This document shows positions 27,242 to 36,492 of a stretch of DNA of 64,000 nt, piece by piece. Both the position numbers and the translations under genes were made by a program. Position 1 is the first letter of the stretch. Every line of letters begins with the position of its first letter. Below the pieces are notes generated by a model that saw nothing but the letters and a program-made list of their open reading frames with translations, was not told the origin of the DNA and did no database searches. The DNA comes from Mycobacterium gordonae (GTDB lineage: Bacteria; Actinomycetota; Actinomycetes; Mycobacteriales; Mycobacteriaceae), in NCBI RefSeq assembly GCF_017086405.1, contig NZ_CP070973.1, forward strand, positions 6,790,739 to 6,854,738, in the 5' to 3' direction.

Positions 27242-29590
27242 ATGCTGCACCGAATCGCCATACTGGCCACCACCGCGCCGCGGCGCATCCTTATTTTCGC
27301 CACCTTGGCGATGATCGGTGCGGCCATATTCGGCATCCCGGTCATCGACCATCTTGCGGCCGGCGGATTCGACGACCCGCATTCGGAGTCGACACGGGCC
27401 GGCGAGCTGCTGACCCAGAAATTCAATCAGAGCGACCAACAACTGGTATTCACGGTGACCGCACCGGGTGGACCAGCCAGTCCATCGGCACGCACCGTGG
27501 CCAGTGCCATCGTCGGGAAGCTGCGCGCGTCGCCGCACGTGCTCAGCGTCACCTCGGCGTGGGTTCAGCCGGATACGGTGCGCAGCGCCATGGTCAGTGC
27601 CGACGGAAAGACCGGCTTGATCATCGCCAACCTCTCCGGTGGGGAGAATCTGGCCCAGCGTTACGCGAAGGAACTCTCCGGCGGGGTTGCCACCGACCAG
27701 GACGGGGTCGTCGTCCGCGCCGGCGGCGCTGCGATGATTTACGCCCAGGTCAACGACCGGACCGTGAGCGACCTGCTGCGCATGGAGTTGATCGCCATTC
27801 CGCTCAGCTTCGCCGTGCTGGTCTGGGCCTTCGGCGGGCTGTTCGCGGCGGCCGTTCCGATCACTGTCGGTGTGTTCGCCATCCTCGGCTCGCTCTCGGT
27901 GCTCCGTCTGATCACTTACGCCACCGACGTCTCCATCTACGCGTTGAACCTCACCATGGCCATGGGTCTGGCCCTGGCCATCGACTACACCCTGCTGATC
28001 GTCAGCCGCTACCGCGAGGAACTGGCTCGAGGCTCTGGCCGCGACGAGGCTGTCATCCGCACCGTGTCGACTGCCGGCCGCACGGTGCTGTTCTCCTCGA
28101 TCACGGTCGCGCTGTCGATGGCCGCGTTGGTGGTGTTTCCGATGTATTACCTGCGGTCGTTCGCCTACGCCGGAATTGCCACGGTGGCCTTCGCGGCGGC
28201 GTGCGCAATCATCGTCTCGCCGGCCGCGATCGTGTTGCTGGGCGACCGGTTGAATGCGGTGGACCTGCGCCGGATGTCGCGGCGCCCCGAGCTCGACCGA
28301 CGTCCGGTCGAGCGGTTCTTCTGGTATCGGACAAGCAAATTCGTGATGCATTACCGAGTGCCGGTCGGACTGGCCGCCGCGGCGCTCCTGCTGTTACTCG
28401 GTGCGCCCTTCGCGCAGGCGCGGTGGGGATACCCGGACGACCGTGTGCTGCCGGACTCGGCTTCGTCGCGTCAGGTCGGCGACACATTGCGCAGCGCCTT
28501 CTCCGAGGACAACGCAAAGTCCATTCAAGTCGTCATACCCGATGCCACCGGCCTGACTGCCGCACAACTCGATCAGTACGCCGCCGCGCTCTCGAAAGTC
28601 GTTGGGGTCGTGGATGTGTCGGCACCGTCGGGTACCTATGCCGACGGCAAGATCGTCGGCCCGGCTGACGCGTTGACCGGGCTCTCCGGTGGTAGCGCCT
28701 TTTTGACCGTGAACACCAGAGCGCCTCTGTATTCCCGCGTCTCGGATGCCCAACTCGAGGCGTTGCATGCGGTCAACCCACCCCGGGGTCGCGGGGTCGA
28801 GTTCGGTGGTCTGGCCGAGACCAACCGCGACAGCGTGGACGCGATCCGGTCCCGGATACCGTGGGTGCTGGGTTTCATTGGCGCAGTGACCTTCACGCTG
28901 TTGTTCCTGCTCACCGGCAGTGTGGTGCTGCCGGTGAAGGCGATTGTTCTCAACTGCCTATCACTGACCGCCGTTTTCGGTTCGCTGGTCTGGGTCTTCC
29001 AGGAGGGACACCTCGACGGCCTCGGCACGACCACCACCGGAACGCTGGTCGCCAATTTGGCTGTGCTGCTCTTTTGTATCGCGTTCGGGCTGTCGATGGA
29101 CTACGAGGTCTTCCTGATCGCGAGGATCCGGGAGCACTGGCGCCAATTGCAGCAGAACGGTTCGGCGCTGACTCCGCGGGCGGCCAACGACGAAAGCGTG
29201 ACCCTCGGGCTCGCCCATACGGGGCGCGTGATCACCGCCGCCGCCCTGATCATGGCGATCAGCTTCGCGGCGCTGACCACGGCTGAGGTCTCGTTCATGC
29301 GGATGTTCGGCCTCGGGCTGACGATAGCGGTGCTGGTTGACGCCACCCTGGTCCGGATGGTTCTCGTCCCGGCGTTCATGTACCTCATGGGTCGCTGGAA
29401 CTGGTGGGCGCCAACATTTTTGGCGCGACTGCACCAGTATGCCGCGATCCGCGAATCCGCAGCATGCCCGGACCGGGCAGCCGCCGCTAGTCTTCGGCGT
29501 CGTCGGGGTGCGCGCCGGCCTCTTCGCTCGGCGGAGCGACATCCGGGGGTACGTTGCCCAGCCACCGACGGAGCCTCAGCAGGCCGTTGA
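27242..29590 (+). CDS. MmpL-family RND lipid transporter
   Basis: This 782-residue inner-membrane RND protein has the MmpL plan: one N-terminal TM (RILIFATLAMIGAAIFGIPVI), a periplasmic loop beginning AGGFDDPHSEST, a TM bundle including MGLALAIDYTLLIVSRYREE, a second loop, and a second bundle with FGLSMDYEVFLIARIREHW. The two Asp-Tyr pairs are the proton-relay motif of the family. ATG 27242 gives the normal N-terminus; the frame upstream adds 15 residues without support. No MmpS partner is adjacent. Divergence from the monooxygenase and closeness to the PKS/AOS operon suggest export of that product. The last 34 codons overlap a small opposite-strand gene. Confidence 0.92.
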   Translation: MLHRIAILATTAPRRILIFATLAMIGAAIFGIPVIDHLAAGGFDDPHSESTRAGELLTQKFNQSDQQLVFTVTAPGGPASPSARTVASAIVGKLRASPHVLSVTSAWVQPDTVRSAMVSADGKTGLIIANLSGGENLAQRYAKELSGGVATDQDGVVVRAGGAAMIYAQVNDRTVSDLLRMELIAIPLSFAVLVWAFGGLFAAAVPITVGVFAILGSLSVLRLITYATDVSIYALNLTMAMGLALAIDYTLLIVSRYREELARGSGRDEAVIRTVSTAGRTVLFSSITVALSMAALVVFPMYYLRSFAYAGIATVAFAAACAIIVSPAAIVLLGDRLNAVDLRRMSRRPELDRRPVERFFWYRTSKFVMHYRVPVGLAAAALLLLLGAPFAQARWGYPDDRVLPDSASSRQVGDTLRSAFSEDNAKSIQVVIPDATGLTAAQLDQYAAALSKVVGVVDVSAPSGTYADGKIVGPADALTGLSGGSAFLTVNTRAPLYSRVSDAQLEALHAVNPPRGRGVEFGGLAETNRDSVDAIRSRIPWVLGFIGAVTFTLLFLLTGSVVLPVKAIVLNCLSLTAVFGSLVWVFQEGHLDGLGTTTTGTLVANLAVLLFCIAFGLSMDYEVFLIARIREHWRQLQQNGSALTPRAANDESVTLGLAHTGRVITAAALIMAISFAALTTAEVSFMRMFGLGLTIAVLVDATLVRMVLVPAFMYLMGRWNWWAPTFLARLHQYAAIRESAACPDRAAAASLRRRRGARRPLRSAERHPGVRCPATDGASAGR

Positions 29591-29645
29591 TCACGATGCC
29601 CAGTCCCAGCAGCACCAGAATCACCAGGATGATTGCGGTGGTCAC
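29487..29645 (-). CDS. Small membrane protein, 52 residues
   Basis: This short frame encodes one transmembrane helix (TTAIILVILVLLGLGIVINGLL), a basic anchor (RLRRWLGN) and an acidic C-terminus (PPSEEAGAHPDDAED), a layout typical of real small actinobacterial membrane proteins. The start is GTG at 29645 and no spaced ribosome site is visible. Its 3' half is antisense to the last 104 bases of mmpL, whose own C-terminal tail looks non-conserved there. Family unknown. Confidence 0.5.
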   Translation of the reverse strand: MTTAIILVILVLLGLGIVINGLLRLRRWLGNVPPDVAPPSEEAGAHPDDAED

Positions 29646-29669
29646 TCCACCATGGTGACAGCCCCGGAC

Positions 29670-30056
29670 TCAGCCGGCCGGCTTGACCTCCAGTCCGACG
29701 TGCACCTTGTCGATGCCGCCGCGCACGATCGAGTGCGGGAGGAACCACCAGGCGTGGTACCAGTAGCGGCGCAGCACCGCGTTGTAGACCTGCCGAGTCT
29801 CCGACTTGGGCAGCACGCGGGCAACCCCTTCGACCTCGTCGCTCTTCGGCTTGCCGAGCGAACCACTCTTGGCGAGCGTGACCCGCGGGGTGTTGCGGAT
29901 TCGCTTGACTTTCCACGATTCGTCATCGGTGATGACGAGCAGTCGATCACCGTCGGGCACACCCCAGATCGCGGTCGGCTTGGGACGGCCGTCCTTGGTG
30001 AACGTCGTCAGCAACAGGTACTTCGACTTGATGACATCTGCGAACCCGACTGCCAC
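29670..30056 (-). CDS. PPOX/deazaflavin-type split-barrel oxidoreductase
   Basis: This is a 128-residue protein of the pyridoxamine-5'-phosphate-oxidase-like split beta-barrel group that binds FMN or F420 in mycobacteria. Recognisable segments are KSKYLLLTTFTKDGRPKPTAIWGVPDGDRLLVITD, WKVKRIRNTPRVTLA and GVARVLPKSE. The GTG at 30056 is chosen because AGGAGG lies 5 nt upstream; a longer TTG start is unlikely. The substrate is unknown. It may share a transcript with the 52-residue membrane protein 24 bp downstream. Confidence 0.8.
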   Translation of the reverse strand: MAVGFADVIKSKYLLLTTFTKDGRPKPTAIWGVPDGDRLLVITDDESWKVKRIRNTPRVTLAKSGSLGKPKSDEVEGVARVLPKSETRQVYNAVLRRYWYHAWWFLPHSIVRGGIDKVHVGLEVKPAG

Positions 30057-30312
30057 GTCTTCCTCCTGGCTCAAATGTGAGAATGAAGATACCCAGGTCG
30101 ACCGGCGCGAAAACCGGCGCCCGGTGTGACGCCGCGCACCTCAGACCGCAATCGTGGCGGTCGGGACCGCCGAGCCCTGCACACCGACGTCGATATGGAG
30201 TAACCCGCCGACTCGGGGACATAGATTTCGGTTCCCGCGAAAGCGAGTGACGACACGCATCGGCCGGGCACCGCGATGACGTCGTCGAGGCCACCGCAGG
30301 AGTCGAAACGCG

Positions 30313-30690
30313 CTATGCCGCAGCTACTTCCGAGCACACCCACCCGCCGCCCACGACGTCCAGCGCCACCGCCATCTCCAGATTGCGGTCGGCGAGTTGC
30401 CCGTATTCCCCGTTCCTGCCTCTGCTTCGGGCCAGCAACGCCTGCATCAGCGTCAGCCAGATGTCGCGCACCGGAAGGTCCGGGTCGTGGCGTTGCTCAG
30501 CCACGGTGTTCATCGCGGCCGCGGCTTCGGTCACGTCACTGTCGGCGCCGCGATCGAGCAGGGTCTCAAACAGCGCCCCGGTGGCCGGGCTGCCCCCGGT
30601 CAGCAGTTGCCCTTCGCGCACCAGATGCTCGACTACCGCCCGCAATTCGGCAATTGCGTCGTCACGGTCTGCCCGCCGCGCCCGGCCCCG
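30313..30690 (-). pseudogene. 3' remnant of an adenylate-cyclase/ATPase regulator
   Basis: The minus-strand frame ends with a helical domain (DAIAELRAVVEHLVREGQLLTGG, ATGALFETLLDRGADSDVTEAAAAMNTVAEQ, DLPVRDIWLTLMQALLARSRG, MAVALD) that I recognise as the C-terminal TPR-like tail of mycobacterial adenylate/guanylate cyclase-AAA-ATPase proteins such as Rv1358-type regulators. Full members exceed 1,000 residues. Here nothing upstream of about 30690 encodes the cyclase or ATPase parts, and the 5' extension of the frame is unrelated sequence. It is therefore a truncated relic. Confidence 0.6.
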
Positions 30691-30970
30691 GCAGCTCCGA
30701 CAGATTGCGCCCCTGACGTCGGAAGAGTTCGCTGCTGGCGCATGGGCGATTACGCGAATCTGGCGGCCCATCACGGCCGTGCTGAAGGCGCACTGACAAC
30801 GCTGCGCGTCCGAATTCGGTAGCGCGGCAGGTGAACTCGCACCGCAGACGAGTGGTGTTGTGGTACAGAAACATTGGTGTTCCAACGGACTTGCCGACAC
30901 GGACCTTGATCCGTTGTTCGAGCGGCTGCGCAACCCGCCGTGCCGACCACTGCGGAAGTGGTCGCCTCGA

Positions 30971-33217
30971 TCACCCGTTAGCGACGAGCGCGCGATCGGA
31001 CAACGCGGCCAGCGCCGGTGCCATCAATCTTGAGTATTCGAGCGTGAGGTGGCCGGCATCGACGTAGACCAGGGTGTTACCGACGATGACGGGACAGTGC
31101 TGCTTGGTGCAGAACAGGTCGGTGAGGTCGACGTACTGGCCCCCGCCGGCTTGGACCGCCGCGGCCTCGGCCGCCATGCCGGCTCGGTCGAATGCGGTCG
31201 ACATGGGCGGCGCGCACGCCGTCGCGTCGGTGAGGTGCTCGGACAGGCAACCCGGCACCGCGGCGTTCAGATGCGGCAGCGGGCCGAGCACCATCACTTT
31301 GGCGCCGATGCCGCGAAGCTGCTGCACCAGACCCTTCAGTCCGTTCACCCAGGCTGGGTCGTACGAGGAGAAACCCGAGAGGAAGCCGTTGCTGTGGGTT
31401 GCGGTATATCCGCGGAACACGCTCACGATCACCAGGCGCGGGTGCTCGGCACGCAGCCGCGACATGATCTCGCCCCGCCATTGTTCGCAGTGTTGCAGGG
31501 CCTCGACAATCGGGGCGACGAAGCGGTTGGCGATGGGCAGATCCATCATCGGGCAGGCCGCCTTGGCCATCGCTTCGATGCGCCAGGGCCGCTGTTTGCC
31601 GATTTCCCGGAGCGCCGGAATCCACATCGAGGAATGCGAGTCACCGACTACGGCCACCGTCGTCTTGGAGGTCTTGTCGCCCATTGCGCACTCGGGCTGG
31701 CCGGCTTGAATCGGCAGGCGCAAGCAGCCGTCGAACATCATCTGACCGACTTCGCCCGCCGCATCGGCCAGCGACGGATCCAGGTTCGACGGAACGTCTT
31801 TCACTTCGGCTGATGCCGCAACCGCCGCTTGTACCTGGCCGAACACGTTCTGTATCGCCGCGTCGTAGGCCGCGATGTCGTCACCGGTGGGCACCGGCGG
31901 TGCCTTGATCGTCAACGGCGCCGCCGCCGCGCCGCGCCCGACCGGGATGGGCATCGGGATCGACGACACGTACATCAGCAACGCCACGCCCACACACGCC
32001 GCCAGCGAAGTGGCGAAACCACCGACAGCCAGGCTCTTCATCGGAGATTTGCGCAGCGGAGCAGCGTAGCGCAGCGGGTTCTCGATGTAGCGCAGGGTGA
32101 GCCACCCCAGTCCACCGGAGACGACGACCGCCGCCATGAACTTGCCGAACAGGCCGAGCGGGTGCCCCACCACAATCGGGGCGAATACCAGCACCGGCCA
32201 GTGCCACAGGTACCACGAGTAGGACAGCCGTCCGATCGCCCGCATCGGTGACCAGCCCAGGACGCGCCCGGCGCCCTGCGACGGTGTCGAGCAGCCGGCC
32301 CCGAGCACCAGCGCGGTGCCCAGGACGGGCAGCAGTGCCGCCGTCCCGGGGTAGGGGATGTCCGGGGTGAAGAAGACGCAGGCCAGCAGCACCATGGCGG
32401 TGCCGACCCACCCGATGAGCACGGCGGCCCGCGCCGGGAGCCGGCTCCACTGGTTGGCCGTGAGCGCGACCAGGGCGCCCAGCGCCAACTGCCAGGCCCT
32501 GGTGAACAGCGAGAAGTACGCCGCGAGCGGCATCACATAGGTGACCAGCAGCGACAACACGAAGGAGGAAACGGCGATGAACGTGACGAGCACCAGGAAC
32601 GGCGTCTTCGACGGGATTCGCTCGGACCCCGCGGCGCCCTTGCCACGGCGGCGCAGCCGCCTGATCAGCCATGCCAGCCCGACGATCATGGGCGGCCACA
32701 GCAGATAGAACTGTTCCTCCACGCCCAGCGTCCAGTAGTGCTGGAACGGCGAGGGCACACCGCCGGCGAAATAGTCGACCTGTTGGACGATGAACCAGAA
32801 GTTGGGGACGTACAGCGCACACGCGATGGCGTCCTTGAGGGCGCTCTGGGCCTGCACCACCGGCAACAGGAACGCCGCGGCGATCGCAGTGATGACACCG
32901 ATCGTGGCCGACACCGGAAGCAGCCGGCGGGACCGCGCCCCGTAGAACTTCTTCAGTCCGACGGTGCCGGTGGTGCTCACCTGTTTCCAGAGCTGCCCGG
33001 TGATGACGAAACCCGAGATCTCGAAGAAGATGTCCGGGCCGACGAAGCCACCACTGACACCGGGCATGGAAATGTGCCAGCCGACGATCGCCAACAGCGT
33101 GAAGCCCCGCAAGCCCTCGATGTCGTCGCGGAATCCGCTCTGCGGCGTGTGCGCCTCCTGCGCACCCGGCGACGGCAGCAGGCTACGAGTGGAGCTCACG
33201 TTCTCGGACTGGCGCAC
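30971..33217 (-). CDS. OafA/YrhL-type acyltransferase with SGNH domain
   Basis: This membrane O-acyltransferase has about 748 residues. The N-terminal half is the acyltransferase-3 domain: start RDDIEGLRGFTLLAIVGWH with the conserved Arg and His, FFEISGFVITGQLW, YWTLGVEEQFYLLWP, and about ten TM helices. The C-terminal 270 residues form an SGNH-hydrolase-like domain (VAVVGDSHSSMWIPALRE with the GDSH block; VDAGHLT near the end with a catalytic-type Asp-x-x-His). Such proteins acylate cell-surface glycans or glycolipids. The GTG at 33217 is preferred because a TATACA box lies just upstream; the frame extends to a TTG at 33268. Confidence 0.9.
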   Translation of the reverse strand: MRQSENVSSTRSLLPSPGAQEAHTPQSGFRDDIEGLRGFTLLAIVGWHISMPGVSGGFVGPDIFFEISGFVITGQLWKQVSTTGTVGLKKFYGARSRRLLPVSATIGVITAIAAAFLLPVVQAQSALKDAIACALYVPNFWFIVQQVDYFAGGVPSPFQHYWTLGVEEQFYLLWPPMIVGLAWLIRRLRRRGKGAAGSERIPSKTPFLVLVTFIAVSSFVLSLLVTYVMPLAAYFSLFTRAWQLALGALVALTANQWSRLPARAAVLIGWVGTAMVLLACVFFTPDIPYPGTAALLPVLGTALVLGAGCSTPSQGAGRVLGWSPMRAIGRLSYSWYLWHWPVLVFAPIVVGHPLGLFGKFMAAVVVSGGLGWLTLRYIENPLRYAAPLRKSPMKSLAVGGFATSLAACVGVALLMYVSSIPMPIPVGRGAAAAPLTIKAPPVPTGDDIAAYDAAIQNVFGQVQAAVAASAEVKDVPSNLDPSLADAAGEVGQMMFDGCLRLPIQAGQPECAMGDKTSKTTVAVVGDSHSSMWIPALREIGKQRPWRIEAMAKAACPMMDLPIANRFVAPIVEALQHCEQWRGEIMSRLRAEHPRLVIVSVFRGYTATHSNGFLSGFSSYDPAWVNGLKGLVQQLRGIGAKVMVLGPLPHLNAAVPGCLSEHLTDATACAPPMSTAFDRAGMAAEAAAVQAGGGQYVDLTDLFCTKQHCPVIVGNTLVYVDAGHLTLEYSRLMAPALAALSDRALVANG

Positions 33218-33357
33218 GATCCCCCACTGTATATAAGAAGGCGCGAATACAAGCCTGAACGGCGGCAAGTGACCAATGGGTGCCCGAACAGGGCCGTAAT
33301 GCCCTCGCGGGCATGGCGTGTGGCGCGCACCATCTCCCCTTGGACAGGAGATGTGCG

Positions 33358-34779
33358 ATGACTAAACCGATTCCGCCGCTCGACCTTTCGTGGCTGCTGA
33401 TCGAGTCACCCGGCAGCACCACCCACGTCGGAGCCATGCTGCTGTTCCAGAAACGGCCCGGCCACGAGTCCCTGGTGCGCGAGATCGTGGATTCCTACCG
33501 GTCCTGCGCACCGGCGCCGCCGTTCAACTACGTGCCGGAGCTCCTGGCGCGCGGCGGGCCGCATTTCCGCGAGGTGGACAGCTGGGACCCGCACTATCAC
33601 GTCGAGCACCTCTCGCTGCCCGAAGGAGCCTGCTACGACGACCTGCTGCGACTGGTTGCCGACCTGCATGAGGCGCAGCTGGACCGAAGTCGTCCGCTGT
33701 TTCGCTGCTGGATCATCGACGGACTGCCGGACCGGATGTTCGCGATCTACACCAAGACCCACCACTGCATCATCGACGGCGAGTCAGGACTCAAGCGGCT
33801 CTACGACGGCCTGAACCTGACCGACGAACCGACCATCCCCAAGCCCGCGTTCGCGCTCGACGTCCCGGTATCCCCGCCGCATCAGCCGACACCGCTGCTC
33901 GGGCGTATCACCGACTCGATCCGCGGCGCGATCACGCAGGTCGGGGCGCTCAACCAGGTTTCGGTGAGCGCCTTGCGCAAGGTATTCGCCGGCCTCTTCA
34001 GCTCCCATCTCGAGGGCAGCCTGCCGTTCGCCGCACACCACGCCCCCACCAACGAGCCGCTCAAGATCGGGCGCAGCTTCGCGACGCTGTCGCTGCCGCT
34101 CGAGGAGATGCACGACGTCGGCCACCACTTCGGGGCCACCCTCAACGACGTCGCGGCCAGCATTGTCGACGCGGGACTTCACGCGTATCTGCGGGAGACC
34201 GGACGGGCGTTCGGGCACCCGTTCATTGCGATGTGCCCGGTCTCGCTGCGCGGCGGCGACGACGCGACGATCGGTACCCGAGTCTCGGCGCTGTTCGTGC
34301 GGCTCGGCGAACCTGGCGCCGAAATGGCCGAGCGGATCCGGCAAGTGACGGACTCGGTAGCCGCCGCCAAGAAGGAGCTGGCGGCCATGTCCAAAGAAGC
34401 GGCGATGACCTACGCCGTGGGACTGGTGGCGCTCGCCGGCCTGGGCTCCTCCACCCATCTGGACCGGGTCACCCACCCCGCGTGCAACCTGGTGATCTCC
34501 AACGTCGCGGGCGCCAGGGAGACCCGCTACCTCAACGGCGCGCGCCTGCTCGGCATCTACCCGGTGTCAGCGTTGGCCGCTTCAATCGGGCTGAACGCCA
34601 CGCTGGCGTCCTACCACGACAGCATGGACTTCGGATTCGTCGGCAATGCCGCGGCGATCGGCGACATGTCCCGGCTCGCCCACTACACCCAGCATGCCTA
34701 CGAAGAGCTGAAAAAGTCCGCGCAGAGCGTGTCGATGAGACCTCAGCAGGATCAGCCTTTGGTGGACACCGAGACGTAA
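33358..34779 (+). CDS. WS/DGAT-type wax ester/triacylglycerol synthase-like acyltransferase
   Basis: This 473-residue protein has the WS/DGAT condensation-like fold. The catalytic HHxxxDG motif is THHCIIDGESG, and PLFRCWIIDGL, MCPVSLRGGDD and NLVISNVAGARETRYLNGARLLGIYPVS are further family blocks. The family esterifies diacylglycerol or alcohols with acyl-CoA; some mycobacterial members have other acyl acceptors. ATG 33358 is preceded by ACAGGAG with good spacing. It is more divergent than the two other copies in this window (47353-48726 and 49832-51184). Its 3' end overlaps the convergent PE_PGRS gene by 28 bp. Confidence 0.88.
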   Translation: MTKPIPPLDLSWLLIESPGSTTHVGAMLLFQKRPGHESLVREIVDSYRSCAPAPPFNYVPELLARGGPHFREVDSWDPHYHVEHLSLPEGACYDDLLRLVADLHEAQLDRSRPLFRCWIIDGLPDRMFAIYTKTHHCIIDGESGLKRLYDGLNLTDEPTIPKPAFALDVPVSPPHQPTPLLGRITDSIRGAITQVGALNQVSVSALRKVFAGLFSSHLEGSLPFAAHHAPTNEPLKIGRSFATLSLPLEEMHDVGHHFGATLNDVAASIVDAGLHAYLRETGRAFGHPFIAMCPVSLRGGDDATIGTRVSALFVRLGEPGAEMAERIRQVTDSVAAAKKELAAMSKEAAMTYAVGLVALAGLGSSTHLDRVTHPACNLVISNVAGARETRYLNGARLLGIYPVSALAASIGLNATLASYHDSMDFGFVGNAAAIGDMSRLAHYTQHAYEELKKSAQSVSMRPQQDQPLVDTET

Positions 34780-36425
34780 TCGACCAGCATCGGCTGCCCG
34801 GAAACCGTTGCGCCGGTAGGAGGGCCGCCGAACGCGTTCGGGAAGGATCCGCCTATCGCCACGTCCAGGATGAGGAAGAACCCGTGGTGGGTGGCGTTGT
34901 TCCAGTCGGTCGCGGAGACCTGGTTGGAGTTGATGGTGAAGTAGTTGTCGCCATCGAGGTAGTAGCGCAACTGCTCGACGCCGGTGCTGCGGTCGAATTC
35001 GACAGCGTAGTTGTGAAAGCTCGTTCCCGCGTTCGGGACAGCATGTTCGCCGGAACTGATTCCGGTGGGCTCGTTGAACGGCGGTCCGCCCGCCCAGACG
35101 TTGCCGTGCAGAGTTGACCACACCGAGCCGCGACCGTTGATGGCCTCCATGATGTCGATCTCGCCGATCGATGGCCAGTTGGTGGCGCCAACGGGTCGCG
35201 CCGCCTCACCGAGCGCCCAGAACGCCGGCCAGTAGCCCTGCCCGTTAGTGGGGTTGACGTTGGGCTGCTGAATCGACGCCTCGATGCGCATCACGCCGCC
35301 GGTCGGCGCCGCGAAGTCGGTGCGCACCGTCTCGATACGACCGGACGTCCAGTGCCCGGCCGGATCCCTGATCGGCTTGATCGCGAGGTGGCCGCTGCCG
35401 TCGAGGTAGACGTTCTGGGTGCTGTCGGTCATCGTTTCGATCTCCCAGGTGCCCCATTGGGGCGCTGAGTTGCCGAATCCGTACTGCGTGCCGATGTCGT
35501 ATATCCAGTTCAGACGGTTGACGCCCGAACCCGCGGCGCCGGTGAAATCGTCGCGGAAGATTTCAGTGAAGCCATTAGTACCCGCGCCGCCACCGGTACC
35601 GCCACCCATGGCACCGATGTTCCCGCTGACGCCCGCCTGACCGGCGCGGCCGAACAGGCCGGCCGCGCCACCCGCGCCCCCGAGGCCGCCCGTGCCGCCG
35701 TTGCCGCCAGCACCAACCGCGCCTGAACCGCCGGCCGGCCCAGCAAGCCCCCCAGTGCCGCCGGCCCCGCCGGAGCCGCCCACCCCGCCGTTGCCGAACA
35801 ACAGCCCACCGTGACCGCCGGCCCCACCCGCCCCGCCGATGCCGCCTGTGCCACCGCTCTGACCCGCAAGGCCGGTGGGGCCGCTCACCCCTGCTCCCCC
35901 GGCCCCACCCCTCCCGCCGGTACCGAACAATCCCGCCGATCCGCCGGCGCCCCCGGTTTGTCCCGGCGCCCCGGATCCGCCGTCACCGCCGTCACCCCAC
36001 AAGATCCCGCCGGGCCCGCCGGCTTGCCCGGTCCCCGCAGCTCCGTTGGTGCCCTTGCCGATCAACGGGCGTCCCAACAACGCGTTGAAGGGCGCGTTGA
36101 TCACGCCCATCACGTCCAGCTCGAAAGTCTGGAGCAACGAGATGTTGCCGGCCTCCGCGGTCGCGTAAGCCCCCGCTGCTGAATTCAGTGCCTGCATAAG
36201 CCGCCGGTGATAGGTCCCGGCCTGCGCACTGATTGCCTGGTATGCCTGCCCATACTCGCCCCATACCGCGGCAATCGCCGCGGACACCTCGTCCGCGGCG
36301 GCGGCCGGCAACTGCATCGTCGGCAGCGCCACCGCGACATTCGTGGACTTCAGCGCCGCGCCGACGACGGCCAAATCCGTTGCTGCCGAAGCTAGTAACT
36401 CCGGCGCGGCCAACACGTACACCAT
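34752..36425 (-). CDS. PE_PGRS protein with C-terminal GH16 beta-glucanase domain
   Basis: This is a 557-residue fusion. Residues 1-100 are a PE domain (MVYVLAAPELLASAATDLAVVG) with the YATAE secretion motif, followed by GRPLIGKG and a short PGRS region of about 140 residues. From about residue 290 a GH16 domain begins (FTEIFRDDFTG). It carries the retaining catalytic motif EIDIME (E422, D424, E427), plus GYWPAFWALGE and GSVWSTLHGNVW upstream and downstream of it, as in laminarinases. It should cleave beta-1,3- or 1,3-1,4-glucans outside the cell after ESX export. The next gene upstream is a PE_PGRS with a GH64 domain. Confidence 0.93.
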   Translation of the reverse strand: MVYVLAAPELLASAATDLAVVGAALKSTNVAVALPTMQLPAAAADEVSAAIAAVWGEYGQAYQAISAQAGTYHRRLMQALNSAAGAYATAEAGNISLLQTFELDVMGVINAPFNALLGRPLIGKGTNGAAGTGQAGGPGGILWGDGGDGGSGAPGQTGGAGGSAGLFGTGGRGGAGGAGVSGPTGLAGQSGGTGGIGGAGGAGGHGGLLFGNGGVGGSGGAGGTGGLAGPAGGSGAVGAGGNGGTGGLGGAGGAAGLFGRAGQAGVSGNIGAMGGGTGGGAGTNGFTEIFRDDFTGAAGSGVNRLNWIYDIGTQYGFGNSAPQWGTWEIETMTDSTQNVYLDGSGHLAIKPIRDPAGHWTSGRIETVRTDFAAPTGGVMRIEASIQQPNVNPTNGQGYWPAFWALGEAARPVGATNWPSIGEIDIMEAINGRGSVWSTLHGNVWAGGPPFNEPTGISSGEHAVPNAGTSFHNYAVEFDRSTGVEQLRYYLDGDNYFTINSNQVSATDWNNATHHGFFLILDVAIGGSFPNAFGGPPTGATVSGQPMLVDYVSVSTKG

Positions 36426-36492
36426 CAGAAAGTTCCTCTCGTCTTGGGACAGCCCACCAACGGCGGCGCCATCGCCGGCAACTGGCGGGGCA

